From NCBI RefSeq assembly GCF_000285575.1, contig NZ_HE611055.1, forward strand, positions 9,574 to 51,870: DNA of 42,297 nucleotides. Reading direction: 5' to 3'. Shown here piece after piece: positions 9,136-17,481 of this stretch; position 1 is the first letter of the stretch, and the number at the start of each line of letters is the position of its first letter. Made by a program: the position numbers and the translations under genes. Under the pieces are notes generated by a model. The model had not been told where the DNA came from, searched no databases, and saw only the letters and a program-made list of their open reading frames with translations. The stretch comes from Clostridium senegalense JC122 (GTDB taxonomy: Bacteria; Bacillota; Clostridia; Clostridiales; Clostridiaceae).

Positions 9136-10284
9136 CTAAAGCATTTCAATAAATGCTGCTATTCTTGTTTTTATTTGACCTAAATCTGTTTTAGAATAAT
9201 CAGTTTCTAAGCTCATATATTGTACATTTTTTTGATTTTTGACAAAGTTCTTTACTTTCATTGATTCTACATTATAAGTATGACAAGCTTGTAGTGTAAC
9301 GTCTATAACACCATCTACTTTATACTCATCTATAAGCTCATCTAAAAGTTCTAATCTACCATCATTATTTGACATTACAGAGCATGGTATTTTTAAATAT
9401 TTCTCTGCAATAGCTTCAATTGGGTCTCTATTTTCATCTACAAGCTGAGCTTTTTCTTTTACTCCACCACAATTTTCAAAACATACAACTACCCCACCAC
9501 TTTCTTCCACAGTTCCTACAACTTTTTCTATAGCTCCTCCAATAGGGCATCCTGTAATTAAGATTCTTTTTGCATTTTTTGATATTTTACTTCCATTTTT
9601 ATTATATTCTTCTTTTATATCATCAATCATTTTTCTCATATTATTATTTTGTTCTATTTTATCAAAACTAAATCCAGTTCCTTCTAGAACCTTATACATT
9701 TGAAGTCCTCCTATTGGTGGTGGAGTTAACTTTGATAATGAATAAAACTCTTGAAGTAATTTTCTCTCTTCATTTTTTATTTTTATAGCTTCTCTTAATT
9801 TTTCATCTGTAATTTTTACATTAAACTGTTTTTCTAAACACTCTTTTAAGTATTCTATTTCATTTTTCCACACCTTAAGTGCATGTTCTCTATCCTGAGC
9901 TTGTGGTAAATGCATTACATGCATAGGCTTTATTTTACCTAAATATTCATACATTTTCTTTTTTCCATCACAAGTAGTTTCTCCAACTAATAAATCTGAA
10001 AAATATGTATATGGACATTTTTCTGTTAAGGCAAATCCATAGCTTGATTTTATAAGTGGACATAAATTTTTAGGAAGATGTTTTTCTGCATCTGGTATTG
10101 GTTCATCACTCATACCACAAAGTCCTACTGGAATAGCCCCTGATGCATATATAACCTCGTATGGAGTATATGTACAAAATACACCTACTACATTTTTTCC
10201 ACTTTCTTTAAAATTCTTAACCTTTATAAATCCATTCTTTCTTGCTTCACTAAACTCTTCAAAAATACTTGGTAAATTATTCAT
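9136..10284 (-). CDS. 2-hydroxyacyl-CoA dehydratase-family protein, double-cubane cluster type (YjiM-like)
   Basis: 382 residues, close to E. coli YjiM in length and in pairing with an activase. Known relatives include the double-cubane cluster protein (DCCP), which holds an [8Fe-9S] cluster and reduces small molecules when fed electrons by its ATPase. Visible cysteines include C37, C75 (NLCPL), C90, C105 (TTCDGKK), C246 (GCPIGG), C268, C272, C301 and C334 (QACHTY), so the cluster-binding set of the family appears intact. There is no second dehydratase subunit, CoA-transferase or acyl-CoA dehydrogenase nearby, which argues against amino-acid fermentation as its role. The physiological substrate is unknown. 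ATG with GGGGGAAAAAGG upstream. Confidence 0.85.
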   Translation of the reverse strand: MNNLPSIFEEFSEARKNGFIKVKNFKESGKNVVGVFCTYTPYEVIYASGAIPVGLCGMSDEPIPDAEKHLPKNLCPLIKSSYGFALTEKCPYTYFSDLLVGETTCDGKKKMYEYLGKIKPMHVMHLPQAQDREHALKVWKNEIEYLKECLEKQFNVKITDEKLREAIKIKNEERKLLQEFYSLSKLTPPPIGGLQMYKVLEGTGFSFDKIEQNNNMRKMIDDIKEEYNKNGSKISKNAKRILITGCPIGGAIEKVVGTVEESGGVVVCFENCGGVKEKAQLVDENRDPIEAIAEKYLKIPCSVMSNNDGRLELLDELIDEYKVDGVIDVTLQACHTYNVESMKVKNFVKNQKNVQYMSLETDYSKTDLGQIKTRIAAFIEML

Positions 10285-10465
10285 CCTTTTTCCCCCATAT
10301 TTTATATATAATAAATAAAATTTTTCATATTTTTATTTTTCTACTTCTATGTATCATATTATTATACTTAACCATTTTTTTCTATTGTTATAATATTTTC
10401 AAATAGTTACTAGTTATTTATTATGAATTTGAATTTTTAAAATTAAAATGTTCTTAAATATTTTT

Positions 10466-10503
10466 ATAATAAAAAGTCTACTTGATAGTAGACTTTTTAT
10501 TAT
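10466..10503 (-). terminator. Terminator of the flavin reductase gene
   Basis: A 16-bp perfect stem (10466-10481 with 10488-10503, core AAAAAGTCTAC) with a 6-base loop, 17 bases beyond the stop codon at 10520. Confidence 0.88.
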
Positions 10504-10519
10504 AAGAATATTTTTCCCT

Positions 10520-11374
10520 TTACTCAAGCATATCTTGTTTAGGTCCAAAAAATTCAAAATTAATATATTCTTCTTTAACACCTAATTCTTTTAATGCTTT
10601 ATAAATTCCTTTCATAAATGGAGGTGGTCCACAAAAGTAAAAATCACCATTTAACGGTAGATTGTTTTTAATCCAATTGTAATCTACTCTCCCTTTAAAG
10701 TCATAATCTTTCCCTAAACTATCATCATCCTTAGGATTGCTATAAAAAACTATATTCCTTACATTATCTCTATTTTTCATAATTTCTTTCATTTCATCTT
10801 TAAAGGTTTCAACATCAGAATTTTGTATAGCCTGAACAAAGAATATTTGTTTTCTTATTTTTACCTCTTCATAAAGCATAGATATAAGTGGAGTTATTCC
10901 TATTCCTCCTGATATTAATACAAGTGGTTTTTCTTTATTATTTTCATTTATCGTAAACAATCCCATAGGAACCATCCCATAAATAATATCACCTACTTCC
11001 ACTTTGTCATGCAAATAATTACTTATAAGTCCACTAGGCACTTTCTTTACGCTTATTCTATAAAACTCTTCATTTGGCATCATTGATAAACTATAAGTTC
11101 TTATCTCATCTTTATACTTTTCATCTTCACTATTTAATTTTATAGTAAAAAATTGCCCTGGCTTATGTTTCAAAAGCTTACTTTTATCTTTTGCTTTGAA
11201 ATAAAATGAAATCACATCATTATTTTCTTTAATCTTTTTAACTACTATAAATTCCTTAAACCCATTCCATGCCATAGGCTTTTCAGAATTAACATTAGAA
11301 TTGCTATACTTACTCATAATTTCTTGTATAGAATATTCCGACTGTTTTCCATAAACATCTTTTATTTTATTCAT
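10520..11374 (-). CDS. FAD/NAD(P)-binding oxidoreductase of the flavohaemoglobin-reductase/Hcr type
   Basis: 284 residues with the ferredoxin-NADP+ reductase layout: an FAD-binding barrel with RTYSLSMMP near residue 95, a nucleotide fold with GGIGITPL near 155, FYFCGPPPFM near 248, and a terminal NFEFFGP block like the end of flavohaemoglobins. It has no globin and no 2Fe-2S domain, so it must pass electrons to a separate partner. A leading stretch of about 38 residues before the barrel is unlike the rest. The hybrid cluster protein at 21058-22698 is one possible partner, by analogy with Hcr, but it lies 10 kb away. ATG with GGGGTGA upstream; single gene. Confidence 0.82.
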   Translation of the reverse strand: MNKIKDVYGKQSEYSIQEIMSKYSNSNVNSEKPMAWNGFKEFIVVKKIKENNDVISFYFKAKDKSKLLKHKPGQFFTIKLNSEDEKYKDEIRTYSLSMMPNEEFYRISVKKVPSGLISNYLHDKVEVGDIIYGMVPMGLFTINENNKEKPLVLISGGIGITPLISMLYEEVKIRKQIFFVQAIQNSDVETFKDEMKEIMKNRDNVRNIVFYSNPKDDDSLGKDYDFKGRVDYNWIKNNLPLNGDFYFCGPPPFMKGIYKALKELGVKEEYINFEFFGPKQDMLE

Positions 11375-11460
11375 TTAACTCACCCCTTAAATACATTATA
11401 CACTATATTGTTTAATATTGACTATCTTTTAGTAAGTATTATCCATGTTTTTGATTAATA

Positions 11461-11508
11461 AAAAAGACTATATGAAAAATTTATAGAAATTTTTCATATA
11501 GTCTTTTT
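11461..11508 (-). terminator. Terminator of ldh
   Basis: A very long perfect stem (22 bp, 11461-11482 with 11487-11508) with a 4-base loop and terminal A/T runs abuts the ldh stop codon at 11509. The symmetric runs would also allow use from the plus side. Confidence 0.9.
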
Positions 11509-12459
11509 TTAATAACCTAATTTAGATATGTATTCTTTTAAAATAGTGGCTGAATTATTAAATTTATATTTTTCATTTTCTTTTAAATCTAATTCAATTA
11601 TTTTTTCTATTCCATTCTTACCTAATATACTAGGCACACCCATATATACATTGTTTTGTTCATATTCTCCTTCTAATAAAGCAGAAACTGGAATCACTTT
11701 TTTCTCATCATGAAATATAGCTTTAAGAATTCCAACAACAGTAGCTCCTATGCCATAATAAGTACTTCCCTTACCATTTATTATTTCCCAACCAGCTTTA
11801 GCAGTTTCTTCTACCATATTATCTAGATCATTCTCTTGAAACTTATCGTAATTACTAATTAATTTTAAAAAGGATTCTCCTGCTACAGTTACATAAGACC
11901 ATGGAACCATTTGAGAATCCCCATGTTCTCCCATAGCAAATGCTTGTATTGACCTTGTATCTATACCACCTAGTTTTTCTGATATTATTGATTTTAATCT
12001 AGCTGTATCTAGGGCCGTTCCTGTTCCTATTACTTTATTTTTAGGAAGTCCTGATAACTTTAATACGTGATATGCTATTACATCAACTGGATTTGATGCT
12101 AATATAAAGAATCCATTAAATCCTGATTTCATAATCGGTTTTACTATTGAATTACATATTTTAGCACTGACTTCTAAAGTGTCTAATCTTGTTTGCCCTG
12201 GTTGTGGAGGTGGTCCTGCAGTTATTACAACTGCATCTACATCATTACAATCTTCATAACTACCAGCTCTAACTTTAGTTCTTAAAGACATATATTCTAC
12301 AGAATGCATTAAATCTAATGCCTCACTTTTAGCTCTATCCTTATTAATATCTATCATTATTATTTCTTCACATACACCTTGATTAACTAATGCATAAGCA
12401 CAACTAGAACCTACTAATCCAGTCCCAACAATTGCAACTTTTCTTGATTTGATTGACAT
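11509..12459 (-). CDS. ldh: L-lactate dehydrogenase
   Basis: Reduces pyruvate to L-lactate with NADH, disposing of reducing equivalents in fermentation. The 316-residue protein has the Rossmann loop GTGLVGSS (12-19), the substrate loop with GQTRLDTLE, ASNPVDV, the TARLKS block and the catalytic histidine in GEHGDS. The Arg in the GQTRLD loop fits lactate rather than malate dehydrogenase only together with the overall pattern, but the sequence is clearly of the LDH type. ATG after AAGGAGAG. It is a single gene under a predicted promoter with a Rex-type box just downstream of the transcription start, so expression should rise when NADH is high. Confidence 0.94.
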   Translation of the reverse strand: MSIKSRKVAIVGTGLVGSSCAYALVNQGVCEEIIMIDINKDRAKSEALDLMHSVEYMSLRTKVRAGSYEDCNDVDAVVITAGPPPQPGQTRLDTLEVSAKICNSIVKPIMKSGFNGFFILASNPVDVIAYHVLKLSGLPKNKVIGTGTALDTARLKSIISEKLGGIDTRSIQAFAMGEHGDSQMVPWSYVTVAGESFLKLISNYDKFQENDLDNMVEETAKAGWEIINGKGSTYYGIGATVVGILKAIFHDEKKVIPVSALLEGEYEQNNVYMGVPSILGKNGIEKIIELDLKENEKYKFNNSATILKEYISKLGY

Positions 12460-12523
12460 TTTAATCTCTCCTTAAACCTAAAACCTAAATATATTAATTT
12501 TATATCAAGTTTCATTTATAAAA

Positions 12524-12541
12524 TCGTTAATATTTTAACAT
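12524..12541. promoter_or_regulatory. Rex-type operator upstream of ldh
   Basis: TCGTTAATATTTTAACAT contains the invariant core GTTAA-N4-TTAAC of clostridial Rex (redox-sensing repressor) boxes, whose fuller consensus is TTGTTAANNNNTTAACAA. It falls about 10-27 bases downstream of the predicted ldh start point, where a bound repressor would block transcription. Rex releases DNA when NADH/NAD+ is high, and ldh is a known Rex target in clostridia. The outer bases depart from consensus. Confidence 0.7.
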
Positions 12542-12557
12542 TCAATTCATTAAACAT

Positions 12558-12586
12558 ATTGTACAACTTTTATAATAAAATGTGAA
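12558..12586 (-). promoter_or_regulatory. Predicted ldh promoter
   Basis: On the minus strand, TTCACA (12581-12586) and TACAAT (12558-12563) are separated by exactly 17 bases, each one mismatch from the vegetative consensus. The start point would be near 12551, giving a leader of about 90 bases. Confidence 0.6.
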
Positions 12587-12629
12587 TACTTTAACGTTTA
12601 TTCGCAATTTTTGCAACATTAAAGCTTTT

Positions 12630-12660
12630 AGATTAAAGTTTTTAATTAAAACTTTAATCT
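12630..12660. other. 31-bp dyad between ldh and the LysR gene
   Basis: An inverted repeat with arms AGATTAAAGTTTT and AAAACTTTAATCT is nearly perfect apart from one extra T in the centre. Neither exit has a clear T run belonging to a gene that ends here. It could be an operator or a leftover terminator. A second hairpin (12717-12744, arms CATATTAGTGGAT) follows the LysR stop codon by about 37 bases and may end that gene, although its T run is on the opposite side. The rest of this 321-bp gap is covered by the ldh promoter and Rex box. Confidence 0.4.
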
Positions 12661-12780
12661 AGTTTGAATTTTTTTTAACAATCAGATTTACAAAACACTT
12701 AAAATTTATTTTTTAACATATTAGTGGATAAATCCACTAATATGTTTTTCTTACTATTATATAATTTAAAATTATGCACT

Positions 12781-13680
12781 TTATTTAAAGCAATTTATAG
12801 TAGATGAATAATCTACAAGTTTTTTTATAAAAACATCGGTAGCCTTAGAACTCATTATATCTTTTGGTGTTATATAAGAAAAATGTCTTTTATAATTTTC
12901 CTTTAATTCTATTACAGACAATTCTTTATTTTTCACTCCTTCTTCAGCTACATAATTTGATATAAGAGTTATTCCTAAATTGTTTTTAACAGCTTCTTTA
13001 ACTGAATAATTACTCCCAAGTACCATCATTGATTTAGGTATAATTTCTTTAGTGGTTAAAAACATATTCAAATATTCCCTAGTTCCAGATCCATTTTCTC
13101 TAGCAATCCATCTTCTATCTTTAAGTAAAGTATAAGAAAACTCTTTTGAAACCATTGGATCATTATAAGGCAGCATAAGTACCATTCTATCTTCTAAAAA
13201 ATAATTTTGATTAAAATCAAAGGACGGCGCAACCCCTTCTATAAGTCCAATATCTATTTTTAAATTCTTTATCTTATCACATATGTTAGTGGTATTTTCA
13301 ATAAGCAACTCTATCTCAACATCCGGATATTCTTTAGAAAATTCACTTAGAAAACCTGGTAAAAAATATTCTCCTATAGTAAGACTTGCACCTATTTTTA
13401 AATGTCCTTTTATTGTGTTAGATACATTTTTTAATTCATCCTTAGTATTTTCTAAAAGTTTTAAAATTTCTTTTGCTCTTTTATAAAGCAAAACTCCACT
13501 TTCAGTAATTGCTATAGTTTTTTTCTTTACCGATCTAGTAATAAGTTCTGTATTAAAATAAGCTTCTAAGTTTTTAATATGTACACTAACACTTGGCTGT
13601 GATAGATTTATACTTTCCCCTGCCTTTGTAAAATTTTCATATTCAACAACTGCTATAAATGTTTTTAATTCTTCTAACAT
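12781..13680 (-). CDS. LysR-family transcriptional regulator (YeiE/CysL-like)
   Basis: 299 residues: an N-terminal winged helix-turn-helix (about 1-60, with NFTKAGESINLSQPSVSVHIKNLE) and a C-terminal periplasmic-binding-like effector domain (about 90-290) containing WIARENGSGTRE, the ligand-pocket block of the CysB/YeiE/CysL-type branch. It is divergent from a YeiH-type exporter, the arrangement seen for yeiE/yeiH in enterobacteria, so it most likely controls that gene in response to a small anion. The spacer at 13681-13913 contains a dyad fit for LysR binding. ATG start with a weak GGATG ribosome site. Confidence 0.88.
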   Translation of the reverse strand: MLEELKTFIAVVEYENFTKAGESINLSQPSVSVHIKNLEAYFNTELITRSVKKKTIAITESGVLLYKRAKEILKLLENTKDELKNVSNTIKGHLKIGASLTIGEYFLPGFLSEFSKEYPDVEIELLIENTTNICDKIKNLKIDIGLIEGVAPSFDFNQNYFLEDRMVLMLPYNDPMVSKEFSYTLLKDRRWIARENGSGTREYLNMFLTTKEIIPKSMMVLGSNYSVKEAVKNNLGITLISNYVAEEGVKNKELSVIELKENYKRHFSYITPKDIMSSKATDVFIKKLVDYSSTINCFK

Positions 13681-13771
13681 AATTTATCTACATCCTAACA
13701 ATAATATTTTTTTATCACTAAAAAATGTTTCCTATACATTATTATATAGTATTTGATAAAAATTTGAATAT

Positions 13772-13798
13772 ATAATCATTATCTTTTTTAATGATTAT
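13772..13798. promoter_or_regulatory. Candidate LysR operator in the divergent spacer
   Basis: A perfect inverted repeat, ATAATCATTA (13772-13781) and TAATGATTAT (13789-13798), 7 bases apart, lies midway between the LysR gene and the exporter. LysR regulators bind interrupted dyads in such divergent spacers. The assignment rests on position and symmetry only. Confidence 0.5.
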
Positions 13799-13913
13799 CA
13801 TGATATATATTTATTTTACTTATGGTTTTTTCAGTATTATACTTTTTTTATAGTTTCAAATCACTAATAAACAAGTTAAATAAAATACTTTTTACATAGA
13901 AAGGATTGTTATA

Positions 13914-14933
13914 ATGAATAAAAAATTTAATAATTTTATAAGCAAAAGTTTTGAAATTTTTCCTGGACTTTTTATTTCTATAATAGTGGCTTATATAAGT
14001 ATATCTTTATCAAAATTTTTACCTAAACTTGGAGCATCTTCAATATCTATTTTTCTAGGCATGGCTTTAGGAAACACTTGTTTACATAAGAAAAGTTTGC
14101 AAAAAGGATATAAATTTGCAGAAACAGATTTATTAGCTTATTCAATAGTTCTTTTAGGTGGTACATTAAGTGTATCTACAATACTAAATTTAGGACTCTC
14201 CGGCATAGCATTTATAGTATGCCAGATGTCTGTAACTATTTTTGCAGCTCTTATAATTGGTAAAAAATTAGGTTTTAGCGACAATTTCAGATTTTTAATG
14301 GCTAGTGGAAATGCTGTCTGCGGTTCTTCTGCAATTGGAGCTACAGCCCCTGCTATAAATGCAACTGATGATGAAAAAGGAATTTCTATAGCTATAGTAA
14401 ATGTAACTGGTGTAATTTTAATGATTTCTTTACCTTTAATATCCGGATTTTTATACAATCATGAAACTTTTAAAACTTCTGCTATGATAGGTGGTATTCT
14501 TCAATCAGTAGGACAAGTTGTTGCCAGTGGTGCTATGGTTAATGACTCTGTAAAAGATTTATCTTCTATATTTAAAATCGTACGTATAATATTACTAGTT
14601 GTAGTTGTATTATTCCTTGAAACTCTTAAAAATAAAAAAACTATTACAAATAACAACATAAATCATAAAAAGAAAAAATTCAATATTCCTTGGTATGTTA
14701 TAGGATTCTTTATTACCTGTGCCCTATTTAGTTTTAACATTATACCAAATTCTCTTTCAAAATCCTTTAAAATTTTAAGTAATAACCTTGAAATAATCGC
14801 ACTTGCAGCTATTGGACTTAGAGTTAATTTTAAAGAACTTATAAAACATGGAAAATCTGTCTCATTATACGGACTATCCATAGGAATAATACAAATAGTA
14901 TCTGCTATAACTTTAATAGGCATATTTTTATAA
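13914..14933 (+). CDS. YeiH/UPF0324-family putative anion (sulfite/sulfate) exporter
   Basis: A 339-residue integral membrane protein with about ten hydrophobic helices. The family block GNAVCGSSAIGATAPAI (about residues 128-144) and the SVGQVVASGAMVND stretch identify UPF0324/YeiH. Family members are annotated as putative sulfate exporters; partner YeiE regulators have been linked to sulfite sensing. ATG after AAAGGA. It is monocistronic and divergent from its probable LysR regulator. The transported species is not proven for the family at large. Confidence 0.88.
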   Translation: MNKKFNNFISKSFEIFPGLFISIIVAYISISLSKFLPKLGASSISIFLGMALGNTCLHKKSLQKGYKFAETDLLAYSIVLLGGTLSVSTILNLGLSGIAFIVCQMSVTIFAALIIGKKLGFSDNFRFLMASGNAVCGSSAIGATAPAINATDDEKGISIAIVNVTGVILMISLPLISGFLYNHETFKTSAMIGGILQSVGQVVASGAMVNDSVKDLSSIFKIVRIILLVVVVLFLETLKNKKTITNNNINHKKKKFNIPWYVIGFFITCALFSFNIIPNSLSKSFKILSNNLEIIALAAIGLRVNFKELIKHGKSVSLYGLSIGIIQIVSAITLIGIFL

Positions 14934-14947
14934 AAATATGCCTATTA
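14914..14947. terminator. Hairpin overlapping the end of the YeiH-type gene
   Basis: A stem with core TAATAGGCATATTTTTA (from 14914) against its complement to 14947 overlaps the exporter stop codon at 14931-14933 and lies 16 bases from the convergent dsdA stop. It probably terminates both genes. Confidence 0.75.
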
Positions 14948-14962
14948 GACTTATATTTTATT

Positions 14963-16300
14963 TTAAATAATTTCATCCTTTTTTACTAGGTCTAATCCTT
15001 TTGCATAATATTCTTCCCATATATCCTTTGGAACCATCGATCCACCTGTTGCCCATACTATATGAGTTGGAATAACATCTTTTTTTATATAATTTTCTTT
15101 ACCTAATTTTAATGGACCAATAAAAGATGCTGTAGCTGAAGGCTCTAATTTCAAATGTTCCTCATTATAAGCTATAGCTAACAGCCTATATAATTCCTTA
15201 TCTTCTAATGTGTATCCTCCTGCTATTGATTTTTCAAGTAATTTCCCAACAAACCCTGATGGCTTACCTACAGCTAATCCATCAGCATCAGTCTTACCAT
15301 CTATCCCATATTTTTTTACATATATATTTTCATGTTGCCCAGTCATAAGTCCCAAAATCATAGCAGGTGCATGAGTAGGTTCTACCCAAAAACAATGAAC
15401 ATTCTCACCAAAAATACTTTTAAGACCAAATGTTATACCACCTGGCGCTCCGCCTACACCACAGGGCAAATAAACTATTAAAGGGTGTTTTTTATCTATT
15501 ATTATATTATTATGTTTTAATTGTTTTTCTAACCTTAATGCTGCAACACCATACCCTAAAAATAAATCTTTAGAATTCTCATCATCAATAAAATGTGCGT
15601 CTTTGCTTAAATCAGCTTGTTTTCTTGCAAGTTCTACAGCTTTACTATAATCACCTTCATGTTCAATTACATTTACTCCTAAGTCTTTCAAAAGCTCTTT
15701 TTTCCATGCTTTAGCATCATGCGACATATGAACATCAACTTTAAATCCTAATTTAGAAGATATTATACCTATACTTAGTCCTAAATTACCTGTTGATGCA
15801 ACTATTATATTATATCCTGAATAAAATTTCTTAAATTCTTTACTATCTATTTTAGAATAATCCTCTTGAGAACTTATAAGATTATCTTTAATAGCTAAAT
15901 CTTCTGCATATTTTAAAACTTCATATATTCCACCTCTGGCTTTAACAGATCCAGATATAGGCAATTCATTATCACACTTGCAGTATATATCTCCAATTAT
16001 GCTTTCTTTATAATAACTTTCCATAAAAACTTTCATTTTATTTATATTTACCAATCTTGATTCTATAATTCCATTAAATTCATTAGTTTCACAAAAAACT
16101 TTATTAATGTATGGTGCAAATCTTTCTAACCTTGCTTCTGCCTCAATCAATTCTTGAAAATTGATTTCTTCTATTTTCCCATTTGGAACATATTTTTCAT
16201 TTTTCCAAAAAAACTCTTTCATGTTTATTATATTATGGAACATAACACAACCTTTAATAACTTTTTTTATTTTTTCTTTATCTAATCTTCCTTTTTTCAT
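14963..16300 (-). CDS. dsdA: D-serine dehydratase (D-serine ammonia-lyase)
   Basis: A PLP enzyme that deaminates D-serine to pyruvate and ammonia, used for detoxification and as a carbon source. The 445-residue length matches E. coli DsdA (442). The PLP lysine is K120 in SGSVKARGG; the glycine-rich phosphate loop STGNLGLSIG, the PCGVGGAPGG block and the C-terminal VWATGGSMVP are all present. ATG after AGGGGGG. No dsdC or dsdX lies next to it; the APC permease at 17482 is the nearest transporter and could supply substrate, but that is a guess. Confidence 0.95.
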   Translation of the reverse strand: MKKGRLDKEKIKKVIKGCVMFHNIINMKEFFWKNEKYVPNGKIEEINFQELIEAEARLERFAPYINKVFCETNEFNGIIESRLVNINKMKVFMESYYKESIIGDIYCKCDNELPISGSVKARGGIYEVLKYAEDLAIKDNLISSQEDYSKIDSKEFKKFYSGYNIIVASTGNLGLSIGIISSKLGFKVDVHMSHDAKAWKKELLKDLGVNVIEHEGDYSKAVELARKQADLSKDAHFIDDENSKDLFLGYGVAALRLEKQLKHNNIIIDKKHPLIVYLPCGVGGAPGGITFGLKSIFGENVHCFWVEPTHAPAMILGLMTGQHENIYVKKYGIDGKTDADGLAVGKPSGFVGKLLEKSIAGGYTLEDKELYRLLAIAYNEEHLKLEPSATASFIGPLKLGKENYIKKDVIPTHIVWATGGSMVPKDIWEEYYAKGLDLVKKDEII

Positions 16301-16466
16301 TTAATTTGCCCCCCTACAAATATAGTTAAATCCTTTACTTATTTCTATATATGTATATAGTATTCCTTTGTTACAATTTCATATAGGTTTAAAAGTTTAT
16401 TTTTTAAATTATTCACTTAAACTTCTGTATTATTTATTATAAGCTTAAGTAAATTTTACTATAATC

Positions 16467-16509
16467 AAAAGGGCATACTCCTTAAGACTAACTTTGAGAA
16501 TGCCCTTTT
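16467..16509 (-). terminator. Terminator of the TM2 gene pair
   Basis: An outer 10-bp stem (AAAAGGGCAT, 16467-16476 with 16500-16509) followed by T residues on exit lies 16 bases beyond the stop codon of the TM2 gene. Confidence 0.8.
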
Positions 16510-16524
16510 ACTTCTTTTAAATTA

Positions 16525-16869
16525 TTAATTGTTAATTATTTCATTATATATTCTTTTCTCTATTTCATTATTCGCCTCTTCTACATATTTACTTATAGAA
16601 AACAAATCAACTATTATCCATATTAAAACCACAAGTAATCCTATTAAACCAATGATTATTAAACAAGCTACTGCACTTACGATAGTTGTTATTAATTGTG
16701 ATTTTGCAACATCTTTTCTTCCCAAATATACATTATGGAACCCTAACATTCCTCCTAATACCCATAATATATACACTAACGGAAGTTTAACTCTTTCCTT
16801 TTCCACTAGATATTCATAAATTTTTAACTGTTTATCATCTAACACTTTCAATTCTTGAGCTGTAATCAA
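16525..16869 (-). CDS. TM2-domain membrane protein
   Basis: 114 residues. The region about 32-100 is a TM2 domain: a first helix (YILWVLGGMLGFHNVYLGR) with the conserved G-FH-YLG turn, then VAKSQL, and two further hydrophobic stretches ending in WIIVDLFS. TM2 proteins are small membrane proteins of unknown biochemical role. The start is TTG with AAGGAG nine bases upstream; that ribosome site overlaps the stop codon of the preceding paralogue, so the pair is translationally coupled. Forms a tandem duplicate with 16876-17321. Confidence 0.85.
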   Translation of the reverse strand: MITAQELKVLDDKQLKIYEYLVEKERVKLPLVYILWVLGGMLGFHNVYLGRKDVAKSQLITTIVSAVACLIIIGLIGLLVVLIWIIVDLFSISKYVEEANNEIEKRIYNEIINN

Positions 16870-16875
16870 AATATA

Positions 16876-17321
16876 TCACTCCTTATTTAAACTATTGTAT
16901 ATTCTTTTTTCAGAATTTTCATTTATGTTATCTATAATATTTTTAGCCAAAAATAAGTCTACAATAACCCACACTAATACTATTAAACCTAGTATTGAGT
17001 TTAAATTAAAGAACCCAAAAAAACAATTTTTAAAATTTCCAATAGTTATTTGATTGTTCGTAATCATATCTACTATTCTTTCTATAGCCATATTATTATG
17101 ATTTAATATATTTTCTAATATTAAATTCACAATAGTTATACTTAATTGTGCTATAGCTACTTTAGGTCGATTTAAATAAAAGTTATGAATTCCAAATTTT
17201 TTTCCTATTGCCCATAGTATATAAAATAAAAATATTTTTTTCTTTCTTTTTTTGCATTACTACAAAAAATACTCAGATCTTTTTTATTTAACTTATTAAG
17301 CTGTCTCACTGTTAAATCCAT
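16876..17321 (-). pseudogene. TM2-domain membrane protein, frameshifted paralogue
   Basis: A strong GGAGGT site precedes an ATG at 17319-17321, but that frame stops after about 38 codons. The other part continues in a second frame: from about 17241 it reads ILWAIGKKFGIHNFYLNR and VAIAQLS, clearly the TM2 motif, then a longer linker and VLVWVIVDLFLAKN, ending at 16876. The two frames join in a T-rich stretch with two T7 runs (17235-17241 and 17247-17253); one extra T there would restore a protein of about 147 residues. Either a real frameshift or a homopolymer read error. It is the upstream member of a tandem pair with 16525-16869. Confidence 0.75.
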
Positions 17322-17436
17322 ATTTTACCTCCTAACTGTAAATACTCTCCTTATTTTTATATTATTATATATTGTAATATTATTCTATAATTTTGAAATT
17401 GTTTACAGATTGTTAACTATATATTCTTGTAAAATA

Positions 17437-17476
17437 AAAATCACCTTATAACATATTTTATATTATAAGGTAATTT
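17437..17476 (-). terminator. Terminator of the APC permease gene
   Basis: A stem with core ACCTTATAA (17443-17451) and TTATAAGGT (17463-17471), extended by flanking A and T runs, lies next to the stop codon at 17482. Confidence 0.75.
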
Positions 17477-17481
17477 AAAAT

